Source of the DNA: Ophioderma brevispina
Taxonomy: Eukaryota; Echinodermata; Ophiuroidea; Amphilepidida; Ophiodermatidae
Assembly: GCA_023653785.1 (NCBI GenBank)
Contig: JAMKCH010058150.1
Span: 1 to 64,000 of the forward strand
Direction: 5' to 3'
DNA: 64,000 nucleotides
Shown in pieces: positions 32,390-44,025 of the stretch; positions within the stretch are counted from its first letter, which is position 1, and every line of letters begins with the position of its first letter. The position numbers and the translations under genes are program-made. The notes beneath the pieces were generated by a model. The model did no database searches, was not told the DNA's origin, and saw only the letters and a list, made by a program, of their open reading frames with translations.

Positions 32390-34400
32390 TCAGTCGATAG
32401 GAATGGGAAAATGTATTATGTTTGCATCAATGTTTTTCCATAAGAATTTAATGGAGAATCTGAAAATCATGGGTTGTCATTTTTAAAATTGTTCTTGGAT
32501 GTTTTATAAGGGGGCGGAAAACATGTACAGGGGGGTAAAACAATTAAAAGTGTTTTTAAATTGTTTTAAAATTTATACCAATGTGTTCGTTTTGCTTCAT
32601 AAGGTTCTACAAAAGGTTAGCTGGCCATATTACCCAAACCTATTGTGTTAGTAGCGTAACAAAGGCTCAAGAAATTTCAGGGTATTATTTATAGAATGGT
32701 CCGATTTTGTGAAACTGGTTTTAAATCGTTCAGTGGGGCATACTAAATAAGAAAAGTGAAAACATTGTTCAAAACAAGCGAAAAATTGGGCAAAAAAGCC
32801 GGAAAATTCAAATGACCTTTGTGCGCTTACATCAAAATTTTGAAAAACTATTTATGTTGATTCTATTCTAGAAGAACCACATTACTCTATATTACACCAA
32901 AAACCAGCCGTTTTAGGGCATCCTGTATTTTTACGGGACGGTATGTTAGCCAAAATACACGTCATTTTCCCCATAGGTTTGTGTACAGTACGGTTTTTGG
33001 CAAAGTACATGATGAAATTGTTGTTTTCAGCACATTAAAGGTTAATTATTTTTAATGTTACTAATAATGTTTACTTACATGTATTGGTGAACTTATATCA
33101 GCAAAAAAAAATTGCTTTGGTTCTGTTTCTTCTTCGTATTTTTTTTAAATATGTAAAAAAAAAAAACGCTTCATATTAGATTTAAATATTCGTGACCAGC
33201 TTCTAGCCTTTAGTCAAATCTTTAAAAGACGTGAATTATTTGCAATGTCACGTGCACTATGTCATTATTTATGTCTTTAACCTCCTAAATCTTTAACTAT
33301 ATTATGACTTCATCTAAACTAAGTGGAAGCATGCAGCCTCTAATATAATAGCTGCAAACTCCCTTTCCGTACCAGAAAGCAACAATATAAAAAGTTTAAA
33401 AGGCACTCCATTTATCAACATGTAATAATATAGCAGCTTCCGATGTTGTCTTCATGTTTATTTAAGAAAAATAATAAACAACCACAAACTAGAAAACACA
33501 CTGAGACACAAATATGCAACCAAGTTTCTAAATCAAAATTGTACTGAGGATTCCACAAATCATGGGTGTCATTTTTAAATTGTGTTTGTTCTGGGGGGAA
33601 TTTTAGGGGGGGCAGGTTTAACTGGTTTATACAGGAGGAAAAAAATATAAAAGGGGGCTAAATGTGTTTGACAGTATACCACAGTTACAGATCTTCAAGG
33701 ATTACAGAAATATAGTGGCCCTACCTGAGTGGTAAATAGGAACAAGAGTTCCAGGTAAAACGGGTTCCGGTCACACTGGGGGTTAATTTTCAGATTCATC
33801 GGTGGTTCTAACAACGGTGCCAAATTGTTCGTCTTACTGTAACAGAAGCCGAAAATATAAAGGTCGCGTTCACAGACTTTGATAATTAATTAAGAGGGCA
33901 AATAATGGCCCCGTGGTCCACAGGGTCTATGGAGACCACCAGTCATATCTCTAAAAGTTCACTTTGAAAGGTGAAGCACATAATCTATAACATTCTTATT
34001 TTTAGTATGACCAAATGAACGATTTGAAACCAGTTTCAACAAAACGGAACCCATTCTCTAAATAATGATCTGACATTATCTTGAGCTATGTACTAAAACA
34101 TAGGTCGAAAATATGGCAAACTATTACCTTTTTAGAAAAACTAGTGAGCAGCCGGACAAACTGGTATAAATTTTAAAACAATTTTTAAACCACTTTATTG
34201 TTTACCGTACAAAATGTTCCCCCTTATAAAAGCACCCAAGAAACACAAGCTTAAAAAATGACACCCATTGATTTCAGATCTCATGAAATGTTGTATGCAA
34301 AAAACATTGTGGTATCAAATTGTATATGAAAAAAACTAAACCCAAACATACATTACATTTCCCCATGTACTATATACTCAATTCGTTGACCACAAAGAAG
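32390..34400. mobile_element. long inverted-repeat element of about 2 kb
   Basis: The left arm (about 32390-32780) and right arm (about 33960-34400) are inverted copies. GAAACTGGTTTTAAATCGTT (32714) pairs with AACGATTTGAAACCAGTTTC (34019), and AATTGTTTTAAAATTTATAC (32562) pairs with the stretch near 34167. ATCATGGGTTGTCATTTTTA pairs with the stretch near 34257. A third, direct-orientation piece of the same sequence occurs inside at 33540-33660, so the element is internally rearranged. No transposase frame is seen. Confidence 0.65.
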
Positions 34401-35215
34401 GAGAGATTATAACGCTATATTCAGTCAGGATATAAACCTCCTTGCCGTTTGGACAATAGGCTAAAGGGGGTGAAACGCATTCAAAACCAGTCGCCGGCTG
34501 GGTGCTGACATTTGAATATTGCATGGAATATTATCAGTTTGGGTGCTTGTCTAAACACATAATTACAATTCGATAACAAACAATTCCGCAAAATATCAGG
34601 TTGGGATGTGGGTGTATTGGGTGGTTTTAAATTGTGTACTACCATGGCCCACAACGAATGAAATGACACATCAGTCGTCTTGATTAAATAAACCGCCTCA
34701 AGGAGACATCTTTCACCTAAGCGCGATTGCAGTATGAGAGAAAAAGAGTATCTGAGCCCAAGGATCCAGGTACCCTTTTAGTACAAACATGGCCACCTCT
34801 AACAAATACAATAATTTGATCACTAACGATTCGTGTATATGCTGCAAACGGCACCCACAGTATGTGGAAGCAGCGGAGGCAGCCATTGATTTCTATGGTT
34901 GGTACTCTAGGTTTGCTTGGGTCGGCAAAACATGCGAGACGGGGTATTTCTAAAGATTACGTAACGTTTTGCCTCTATATCATAAGAACCCTGGCTAGGG
35001 GAACTAGGTCAATGCAATATTAACTGGAAGAAGAAAGATATGGCCCAAAATTGTTTGTTGTTTGAATATTGATCAAATTTTAAACTTTATTCGCTGAATT
35101 CTTGACACGACTATTTGATGCATATTAAAACGGGAAGAAATAACCCCCATTTTGAACTCTTCAACATTATTTAAAGGTGCTGGTTCCGATCGGTTTCCCC
35201 CCCCCCATACCCCCC
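34401..35215. other. no gene recognised
   Basis: No frame, RNA gene or clear repeat. A short C-run (35198-35206) precedes repeat Q. Confidence 0.4.
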
Positions 35216-35219
35216 GTAA

Positions 35220-35480
35220 GTCGTATAAATAAAAAGGTCAATGGTCGATCGCTAATAGCCTCGTCCCCAGGAACGGGCTATTATTTTACCGGAAGTGGTC
35301 AAATTTTGGTATACAGAGAGAAAGTTACTATGTTTCCATTGACTGTGAAATCTTAGACTAAATGATGTTTTGTCTGGATGTGTGAGTGAAACTAGGCCCA
35401 TCTAGGTGAAGGCCATTTATCAAATGAAAAATGTATAGCCCTTAAATGGGGTCACCCCTTTACGCTGCAGTGAAAGGCCG
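35220..35480 (+). repeat. dispersed repeat Q, copy 1
   Basis: Shares CGATCGCTAATAGCCTCGTC, TTTACCGGAAG and GTGAAATCTTA with 49920-50290 (inverted). It is weaker against 45870-46260 (direct). The inverted copy at 50 kb is the longest. Function and class are unknown; all three have lost any common reading frame. Confidence 0.6.
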
Positions 35481-36038
35481 GATTTTCACCTGTCCGAAAA
35501 ATTTTCGCTCCAAATCCATTTCTTTCCCAAGATACGGACAAACAAATTTGTCGGAATAAGGGTTAACATGATATGATTATTGCATTTATCGACTTCTACT
35601 ATCAAAACACCGCACGATACTTTGGTTAAGTGTAGCAGGGTGCCAGGGGCTCTCTCATATCCAGTCAGAACACAATACACAAAAAAACGAACCAGACATT
35701 TAAACAAATCCATTAAATATCATTATTCCATTGTATACAGTGTGTATCACAACAAGGTTTATTTGATTTCATTTTGTTCATTGCAAAACATCCTACTATA
35801 TATAATAGTAGATTACGAGTAGTGATAGATGCGAAACAAAAAATATGAAGGTACGCGCAAAGAACTCCGGATACCAGTGTCAATTATGAAATAATCTAGT
35901 TAAGTTGTTACCACCAGTGTAATCGCTACAAAAGAATTCCGGAAGACGACGTTTTAAACTGTTCAAATTCAATTGTGTTTACCGTTAGCAATTCAGTCAA
36001 TTTTGTAATCGTCTTGTCAGTAGCATTTTCTATAGGAG

Positions 36039-39000
36039 ATGGAGAAATTTCTGCTTCTTGTTGTCTTAATTTCATTATGTACTGCAGTAAATAGTGGCAT
36101 TACTCGACGGGACACTGGTTTCGACACCTGCATCAACTTCGGCGTTCCTTTGGAAACCTGTTGTGAATATTACGGAGGGCCTGATTGTACGTACCATTTT
36201 ATTTTCTTTTTTGATCTACAAATAACGTTGAATACTAAACGGTGAGCACAACAGTTACCAGAGTTACACTTGTTGCTGTAGTATCATTTAATACTACCAA
36301 GCAACGCATATGTTTGAAAAAAAATATGAATGTATCTCAAAATACGTGTTATCATTAAAGCAAACACAACTCAGTTAGTAACTGAAAAGTGCTAACAAAA
36401 TTCAAACAAAAATGAAAACAAATTCTGTAAAGCATTATAAACGTAGCTATAGGATGATTCAAAAAGAAGTTTACTCATTTTTGTCGTGGTTTAATTAAAA
36501 CAATGTACTAGGAAATCTCTGTAAAATAATATATCACCGTAAAGAGCAATTTCTGAAGGTCTACAAATTAAAAACAGAGGGCCGTATTCTCAAACGATGT
36601 TTAAAATAAACGGTGGTTATGCCTAAGCTATGGTTAGCTACACGCACAGTTTAAAAAACCGCAGATTTTAATATATTAACAAGTCGTTTAGCTAACCACG
36701 ATATTTGAATGCCTTAAATATCATCCACCGAACTGTGACTTATCTTCGCCTATAATATTACGTGCAGGTCAACAATAATTATGTCAAATAATACTTTCCG
36801 TAGTTTTAAATGCTACGCAGAAAGTCCACAGGGAAATTTCAAGAATGTCGTGTTATGCAAGGAGCTTTAGAATTTGCTCAGCGATGGATAAAAAACCGGG
36901 CCTGCTGCACTTGCTATATCAGTCAATACTCGCAATACATGAAGGCCTTCTGATAGCAGATACACGCGAGCATAAAAATAGAAATAGATGACAAATTACA
37001 ATAAGAAATCAACTGAGGACTTAGAAAAAAAGATAAGAGAAATAGAGAAGACAACTGGTTTAACCACCAGTATCACCTATAGCTGAAAATATCAGGCATT
37101 TGATAAAAGTGTGCAGTTAAACACGCCTTAAACTACCCCCGGACCAAGTCTAAGTTTAACAACGTTTTGATGAAAGTGTGCAGTTAAACACGCCTTAAAC
37201 TACCCCCGGACCAAGTATAAGTTTAACAACGTTTTAGACATATTTAACGATGTTCGGCTAAAATTAAACAGCGTTTAAAGTTAACCATGCTTTGAGAATT
37301 GCGTTTATTTTAGCGGGCGTTTAAATTGCGATTTAACCAGTGATTAGCGTTAAACATCGTTTGAGAATACGGGCCAGAATGTTTAAATTTTCACATGCCA
37401 AACCCAAGTTATACTCATTTGAACCAAATTACACCCATTTTCCTGACTGTAAACATCTGGGTAACTTGCATCATTTTCTATTGACGCCAAATCAATAAAG
37501 CGTGAACAAGACAGATCCATTGGTTTTAATTGTAAAAAAAATGAAAGTTTGGCATTTATACTCACACTCAAGAACCATAAATCAAACGATAATTAAGTTC
37601 ATCTTTCTATTTGTCAAACTGTGTATAATATAACTATTTTTTCATGTTTGTTCAAGAACTAAAAACATGCGATGAAGTGTTTCGTTTAAGAGAATTCTAT
37701 CAAGAGGAGATAGTATAATAGAGACTCGCGAGATTCAAAATTAAAATTCGATATCATTTAAAATTGTCAGCATTTACAATTTTGCTTTTGATTGATGGAT
37801 TCTAAGTAAGAGTATAAAAGTAAAACTTTCATTTTTACAATGATCGTTGCTACCCAATGGAGGCTTTTTGTTCACGCATTATTGATTTGGAGTAAATAGA
37901 AAATAATGCAAGTTACCCAGATGTGTACAGTCAGGAAAATGGGTGGTTTTATTCAAATTAGTATAACTCGGGTTTGTCATGAGCAAATTCAAAAATCTTT
38001 TTTTTTTTAATTTAAACATTCAGGAACTGCTTTTTCTAATGACATATTACTGTACAAGAACTTCCTTACAGATTTTACTAAACTACAATAAAAATGAGTA
38101 AACCTCTTTTTGAATCAGCCTGTATATCATGCAGTTCTGACGAAAAGCCATTAATCTTAACCAATTATATGCCCCGCTTTGACCACAACTCTAAAGGATT
38201 CTGAATTTATGTCAAATCCACGAGAAGAAAATCAAAGCGGTTATTAGGCCAAAAAAAAAAAAAACAAGTTTTGTCTCAGAAGAAATGTGAAAAATCGCAA
38301 TGCGAAATGTTTTTTGTTTGTTTGTTTGTTTGGTTGGTTTTTTTTCGGCCGCAGCCGAATTTTCTTTTTTTTCCTGAAAATTAAAAAAAAATGGTCTTTC
38401 AAAAAAAAAATATGCGCCAAAAGACCAATGCGCGCGGTCTTCTGAGACAATTTTTTTCTTGGCCTTATAAAGGTAATATATCATAATAATGTTTGTCAAA
38501 AATATGTTTCTAATTTTGGCCTTATTCTGCAATTCATTTTCGAATAATCAAAGGTTTTATTACTAACCCATTGAAAGGAGGCGATAGGCACATTGGCCAA
38601 ATATGATCTAAATCTTCACCTCAAAGCTCTCGTCTTACACGAAAACATGAGCTAACATGCAAAACCATGGAAGGACTATCATGGCTCCCCTAAAACGTAA
38701 GACCGACAGAAGAAAGGCCGTAGCCCAGGAAGTTTATGCGGGCGGGGTGCGGATTTGCCAGAAGCGGACTCCTTTTGCGTACCAAAAAATATTTTTCGGC
38801 TAGCTGGCGCTCGCCGGGTGACCCAATTTTTCAACCTTGTCTCCATATAGTTTGTCGCGAAGGGCGGGGGAGGGGGGGTGGGAAGTGAGGAAAAAATAAA
38901 TTTCGTCCAGCGTTGAGAAAACAACAGCATAGTAACAACGAAAATCACGATCGTATGCGATGGTTAAACAAGCTGCTACTCATGCATATACCATGCACAA

Positions 39001-40657
39001 AACCCTTAAAGACAAACTTTTATTGACAACACGGGACCTTTAAATCACATGCAAAGGGGACCTTCCACATCATAAAGCGGACCTTGTCATTTTTGGGGGG
39101 GTGCGTCGCAACCCCCCCACCCCCCATGGCTACGGCCCCTGGACAGAAGTTGAAGGGTTTATAAGCAGCCGAAGACCAATAGATGTCTTGCTTTATGGAT
39201 TCGAAAGCCATCAATAAGGTACCAAAACATAAGATAATAAACCAAGCTACAATGGCATGAGAGGGAAGACCGTAAGCTCAATTCACAATTTCCTTGCTCG
39301 GAGCAGAGCGAAGCAGCCAACGTCACGTAGTCTGAAGAGCCCTTCGTAAAATAAACACTACGTTTCGCGATAATTAAACCAAAAATTGAGAGAGTACAGT
39401 GTGCCCCCCCCCCCAAAAAAAAAATTAAACCCTATCATCGGAGGACCATAATTTGAAAAACAGAATAAAATGTTGACTTAAATTAAAGAAAGTCATTCAT
39501 TATCTCGGTTTGTTGGCAAAACCAAATGATTCGCTTCACTGGTTTTGAAGAAACACGCAATTACGTAAGACATGTGCTAAACTTCTCCATTCCAAGTTTG
39601 ATAGTTGTTTGTACTGGTTGACGCAATAAAAACGGGACCTTGAACATTAGCTTTTTATCAAAAGCAATCAGTGAATTTCCATATTTTGATACCTGATTAA
39701 AAACCTGAAAATGTTTCATATCACATGTTGACAAAATCACGAAGATAGAACATTGGGTTGCTGAAAAAAAAATACAATTAGGTAAAACTAATTTTTGTCC
39801 GAACGGCATTATCACAGTTATGGGATTTACTCACCCAATTTGTGCATGAAATAAATGTAGCGTATTGTGTCCCAATCCCTGCAAGCACACAAATCACATA
39901 ATATGACAATCGTTAAAATTATTGTAATGATATGGGAGCATCTTCTTCTTATATGAGCAGATATATTTTTCTAACAGGCTTTTTACTATCTTTTCAGCAC
40001 AGTAAAAAAATTACTATAACTTGCTTTACGCAGTGAAACAAAAACCCGCTCTGTTCAGGACCGAACTTCAGGATAAGAAATAACTGGATGTTGAGAGATC
40101 AGAATTTAAATTACTGGAAATGAGACGCTAAACATATCCAAATAGGCTGATTTTGCATAATTTTAGCAAAATTATCAGGTGGTTTGTGACCCTGAGCCCC
40201 TCCACTTGATCCGCCAATGGTGCAATTTGGAATACGTGTTTAAATATTTTATTTCATATTTATGATGGTGAAAAGTTGAAAGTTGAAATTGCGTATATCT
40301 TAAAAACCAGTGAAGCTAATGATTTGCTTTTGCTACCAAACCTAGAAAGTAAAGTATGTACACTTCATTTCATTTCATTTTCTGTTTATTTTATCACGTC
40401 TTTTTTCAAATTATGGTCCTCCAACGACAGGGTATTTTTGTGGTGACACGATGTAGTTTAGTGGACATTCAAAGTACATACTGTAATTTTATAGAAACTC
40501 GGAGAAAGTTTCGCTTTGAAGTTTCCGCTTTGCATAGGTTCTGCTAGAATCAGGCATATAGGTCATCTCCTTCTAATCTATACCTAAACTGTAATTTTAC
40601 GTAACTCTTTTCCGTTTGTTCATAGGCAACGGAGTGAATCTCTCCCCCTCCTCCTGA
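36039..40657 (+). CDS. small secreted cysteine-containing peptide, copy B
   Basis: Exon 1 (36039-36186) ends at GATT/gtacgt in phase 1. Exon 2 (40626-40687) begins after catag and holds the stop TGA at 40655-40657. Exon 3 (from 41356, after ttcag) is then untranslated. The product is 59 residues. Residues 1-19 are a signal peptide with a hydrophobic core and a likely cut after Ser19. Arg-Arg at 23-24 suits a dibasic processing site. The remaining 35 residues carry Cys31, Cys41, Cys42 and Cys50, spaced C-x9-CC-x7-C, enough for two disulfides. This suggests a secreted regulatory, defence or other bioactive peptide, but I do not recognise the family and assign no function. Exon structure is supported by conservation of every splice site in copy A. 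In copy A the exon 2 frame continues to exon 3, so copy B's stop in exon 2 may be a shortening of the ancestral C-terminus. Confidence 0.65.
36579..37375. mobile_element. 797-bp TIR element nested in the previous element
   Basis: It starts GGGCCGTATTCTCAAACGAT and ends with the inverse ATCGTTTGAGAATACGGGCC, allowing for one base. Both flanks carry AGA (36576-36578 and 37376-37378), a possible 3-bp target duplication. It interrupts the left arm of the 36.45-38.12 kb element. No transposase frame. The 3-bp duplication would fit a Harbinger/ISL2EU-type element, but that is inference. Confidence 0.7.
37101..37234 (+). repeat. two-unit 67-bp tandem repeat
   Basis: 37101-37167 and 37168-37234 are nearly identical, differing at a couple of positions (for example TGATAAAAGT against TGATGAAAGT). 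They lie inside the nested 797-bp element and contain ACACGCCTTAAACTACCCCC. Confidence 0.9.
38713..39141. mobile_element. hAT-like non-autonomous element in intron 1 of copy B
   Basis: Both flanks carry GACAGAAG (38705-38712 and 39142-39149), an 8-bp target duplication. The right end reads inward as CAGGGGCCGTAGCC and the left as AAAGGCCGTAGCC, typical of hAT termini. The interior has runs of C and G but no open frame. The corresponding intron in copy A lacks it, so it inserted after gene duplication. Confidence 0.75.
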
Positions 40658-41039
40658 CGACGAGATCGTATCTTCAAATCATCTAAAGTAAGTTTCAAAA
40701 ACGTATTCTTTTTTTTGAGTTTTGTCAATTTATGCCTTAAAATACCTCTAACCTTTTCCCCTTTTTTATTCTACACGAACTCACATAATCATCATTCCCT
40801 GGTGTGATTTGGCAACCCATTGCGCATCCGGTAATGGTAGGTATGGAGCGTTCAACATTATAAGTTTGTGTTTGTATGGTATATTGCAAAAGAGAACCTT
40901 AAATCGATCGCCTTTTCTCCAAAAATTATTTGTACATTTAATTTTGTCTAGTAAAACTAACTCAGAGTATGCCTTTATTGCGCTGCTCTGAGAATTTGAT
41001 GGCAGGAATTAGAATTGGATTATTTGTACTTACTTGTGT

Positions 41040-41040
41040 A

Positions 41041-41075
<35 letters not shown>

Positions 41076-41190
41076 GTGGTGTTATGTGTGTTGGGGGGTG
41101 GGTTGGTGTGTGTATTGGTGTGTGTGTGTGGGGTGGTTAGGGTGTGGGTGGTTGTGTTGCGGGTGTGGGTTGGGTGTGTTTTTTATTTAA
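41040..41190 (+). repeat. GT-rich microsatellite in intron 2 of copy B
   Basis: A pure GT array followed by impure GTGGG-type repeats. It occupies the same intron position as the GT arrays of copy A, so it is homologous. Confidence 0.85.
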
Positions 41191-41355
41191 AATTGTGTAT
41201 GTGTGTTTTTATTGTTGTATTCTCTGTCATTTGTTTTTATTTTGTTTTCTGTTATTGTTTGTTCTTTTTTTTATCATTTGTTTGATGTTATTACGGCAAA
41301 ATATATTGCTATTGGCCTAACTTAACTGTTTGCTCGCAACTTTCCTCCTTTTCAG

Positions 41356-41580
41356 GTAAAGTGAACGGAGATGTACGACCTGTGCCTTATCGGTCACCTT
41401 CCAACAGATTATGTTACTAGGTCCGGTTTTAATATCCCAGCTCTTAGATTCATGACGTATAAACATAAGGAATGGTTGGTCAACGACAAATGCAAGAGCC
41501 CATCTCCACGCGGACAATTAATTTTCCACTTGCTAATCATAAAGACATAATTTATGTTTAATTAATGTATATAGATCCGA
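41356..41580 (+). other. exon 3 / 3' untranslated region of copy B
   Basis: Begins after TTTTCAG and aligns with copy A from 19884 to about 20090 (shared GTGAACGGAGA-like start, GACCTG(C/T)GCCTTAT, GGTCAACGA-like and GAGCCCATCT phrases). In copy B translation has already stopped in exon 2, so this is untranslated. I see no canonical AATAAA within it, so the 3' end is approximate. Confidence 0.55.
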
Positions 41581-41619
41581 CTTAGTTGTACTAACTACAA
41601 CAAGTTGCAAACTAATTGT

Positions 41620-43220
41620 ACATGACCAAAGTCCTGCGGTGCAGATAACGACTTTGTTTGCGTTCATAAGATGTCTCAAGTAGAGCAACGAAAGTCGTAC
41701 CTGACCTTAAAAGATGCAATACAGATTTCAAATCATCCATATAATGGGTGCATATGTCTGATATCATATGTCCATACGGTATAGATTAGACGCTCATAGA
41801 TTTCTCACATTTTATCTTAGTTGCCTACAGAATTCTAAATGTGAAAACAAAGGTAATTTTAATTTGCTAATATGTCAGTATAATTTGGAATTGGCTTCAA
41901 TACGAATAGCCATTTCACAATATTTGTACTAAGGAAATAATTCTTAGATTAATCCTTTCAGATGGAGATTTTTTTATGGAAAGCTTTACAGCAGTGCAAA
42001 AATCAGTGCTTTCATTTTAAGGGACACCTTATATGTGAAATCTCTCTTTGCACCTACATTCATAATGGACGCGTTTGTATAAGTTTGTAGGTATGCTGAA
42101 AATTCCAATTAATTCTAACATTCCATTTTAATTTAATGGGTATTTTAGTTATTTCAGTGCCCCCATTGGCCACAGTGTTAATTTAATTGTCCGGATCGCT
42201 CTAATTTTATAATAGAAGTTGGGGCGTAGAACAAATAACCAACGTTAACAAATTCTGTCTGTTCCCGCAAATAAAACTGGCACATTTTCTTGAAAATGAA
42301 TAAAATGTCACCTCATTTTTCCCTATTATCAGTGACCAATGGATATGTATAGACTTCAGTAAACCATGAGCTGAAGATATATTACGGATTTTGGTTCTGC
42401 ACAAAGTTGTTAGGTCAAAGCTTGCCCAGCAACTTTTCTTCCATGACTTTTGTTCGTCTTTCTTCCTTTTCGAACAAATGATGAAAAAATAGGGTCAGAG
42501 TTAATTGAACACGCACTATAGAATCTCAAGATTTATTTATTTGTGAGTAAATATTTTGTGCTTACGTTTTGAAAAATCAGAGAGGTGATAACACCTGAAA
42601 TATTTTCAATTTCCTACTATGAGCCAAATTGTATGGAAAAAAAGTCCTTCGTTAAAGTGGATTTTCCAATTTGGGGGAGGAAATTGTATGTCGCAACGTA
42701 AAAATCAATTTTTGGCCCACCATTTTGAATCGGTACAACTGATTTTCATTGTTTTCCCTGTTTTGTAGTCTTGGTGATGTACCCCATCAATGGCCGAAGT
42801 TGTGATAGATACAACATCAAAGTGGATTTTAGAGGGGGGTCCACATAAGCCCCCTATACAACAACGGGAGTGAGAAGACCTTATACACTTACGTGTTAAT
42901 TCTTGAAGCATGCACTGCCCCTACAATGATCAGGGACCTACAGAATAAGATATAAATTTAATGATGAATAAATAATTCGTCTATCCTGAAGAATAGCTGC
43001 GATCACTGGCTTATTTTAATCAGCCAGTTATTTAAAACTAACTTTCTGTACACTACAGGCTTTGTGCTGAAGCTATATATATAAACACCGAGTATAAAAC
43101 GTCTAGTTTAGTTTATACCCAAGTAGATATTTATTACAATACCCATGTTGCTGTGTTCAAGCTTCATGCTGTTGAATCACTGTTGTATCAAACCAAAAAC
43201 ACGAAGCTGGCATGGAAAAA
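41620..43220 (+). repeat. 3' flank of copy B, colinear with copy A flank
   Basis: Blocks at 41640-41760, 41880-41990, 42085-42210 and 42310-42400 match 21290-21420, 21890-21990, 22950-23090 and 26746-26800 of the copy A side. The last part, 42940-43220, matches 10540-10860 instead. No gene was found. This defines the extent of the segmental duplication. Confidence 0.6.
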
Positions 43221-43558
43221 TAAGCAAGTGCGTATATACATTTACGCTTTTACAGAAATGTTCCATTGTAGTTGGTAGAATGTTTAAACTATTTCTTTCT
43301 TGTCATCGATGTATTTAATTAATAAGAATTTACGATTGGCAATGTATTAAAAACCGCAGACAGTACTTACTTGTTGTAATAATATGTTTATTGTTTATTT
43401 TGTTTAATTATCACGTGATTGAAGTGGATGCAAAAAGAAATCTGACATTTTGAGATATGGACGTTTGAGCTCACCAAAAAAACCCATAAAAGTGTGACCT
43501 TCAAACACATTAACATCAGGCTTTTTTAAATTACGGTATCAACAATTGAGCTAACAAG

Positions 43559-44025
43559 CCAGGGTTGGTAGAGGAGCGATAGAGGAGCGCCGTCACTAGT
43601 AATACGGAGGTTGCCGGTTCGAGTCCGGCCAAGCGCACATGTTTTTTTTTTTCAACACATGTTTGCGCTGGCCATCTCCAGGAAAAGATTAATAAATATT
43701 CATCCTTGTCTGCCTGGAGAACTAAGTAGTAAACATTTCAAAACAAATATAAATCGTATATAAATATACAGTTCTGATGCTATCCGCTCGGAAAGCGATG
43801 GACACCTTTCGGACTTAACACCTATAGATAATATCTATCGCTCCTCTACTAACCCTGGCTCAATTGGTAAGAGCGCCGTCACTAGTAATACGGAGGTTGC
43901 CGGTTCGAGTCTGGCCAAGCGCACATGGGTGTTTTTTTTAACACATGTTTGCGCTGGCCATCTCCAGGGAAAGATTAATAAATATTCATCCTTGTCTGCC
44001 TGGAGAACTAAGTAGTAAAAAATTG
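43559..44025 (+). repeat. pair of tRNA-derived SINEs, first with a rearranged head
   Basis: Copy 2 (43846-44025) has CTCAATTGGTAAGAGCG (A-box) and CCGGTTCGAGTCTGGCC (B-box) at tRNA-like spacing. A body with ATTAATAAATATTCATCC follows, ending GAGAACTAAGTAGTAAA. Copy 1 (43584-43735) is the same from GAGCGCCGTCACTAG onward. Its A-box side is replaced by GCCAGGGTTGGTAGAGGAGC (43559), which is the inverse of the text just before copy 2 (43827-43853). So an inversion or template switch joined the two. Neither folds as an intact tRNA. Confidence 0.65.

Larger units (their letters stand above)
36450..38122. mobile_element. TA-flanked inverted-repeat transposon in intron 1 of copy B
   Basis: The outer ends TAGGATGATTCAAAAAGAAG (36450) and CTTTTTGAATCAGCCTG (38106-38122) are inverted matches flanked by TA on both sides. 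The arms are about 275 bp. The left arm is 36450-36578 and continues at 37379-37525, being interrupted by another element; the right arm is about 37850-38122. Perfect matches such as CCCATTTTCCTGACTGTA (37434-37451, against its inverse at about 37926) show the pairing. Without the nested insert it would be about 875 bp. TA duplication and small size suggest a Tc1/mariner-type non-autonomous element. Copy A carries the empty site near 17951-17966. Confidence 0.75.

Noticed and set aside
38212..38532. 106-residue open frame on the - strand in intron 1 of copy B
   Set aside because: Phe/Lys-rich translation of A- and T-runs. It overlaps a second open frame and has no motif.
43846..43925. Possible functional tRNA gene
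   Set aside because: The A- and B-boxes are good, but the acceptor stem does not close and a duplicated SINE body follows. It is a SINE head.
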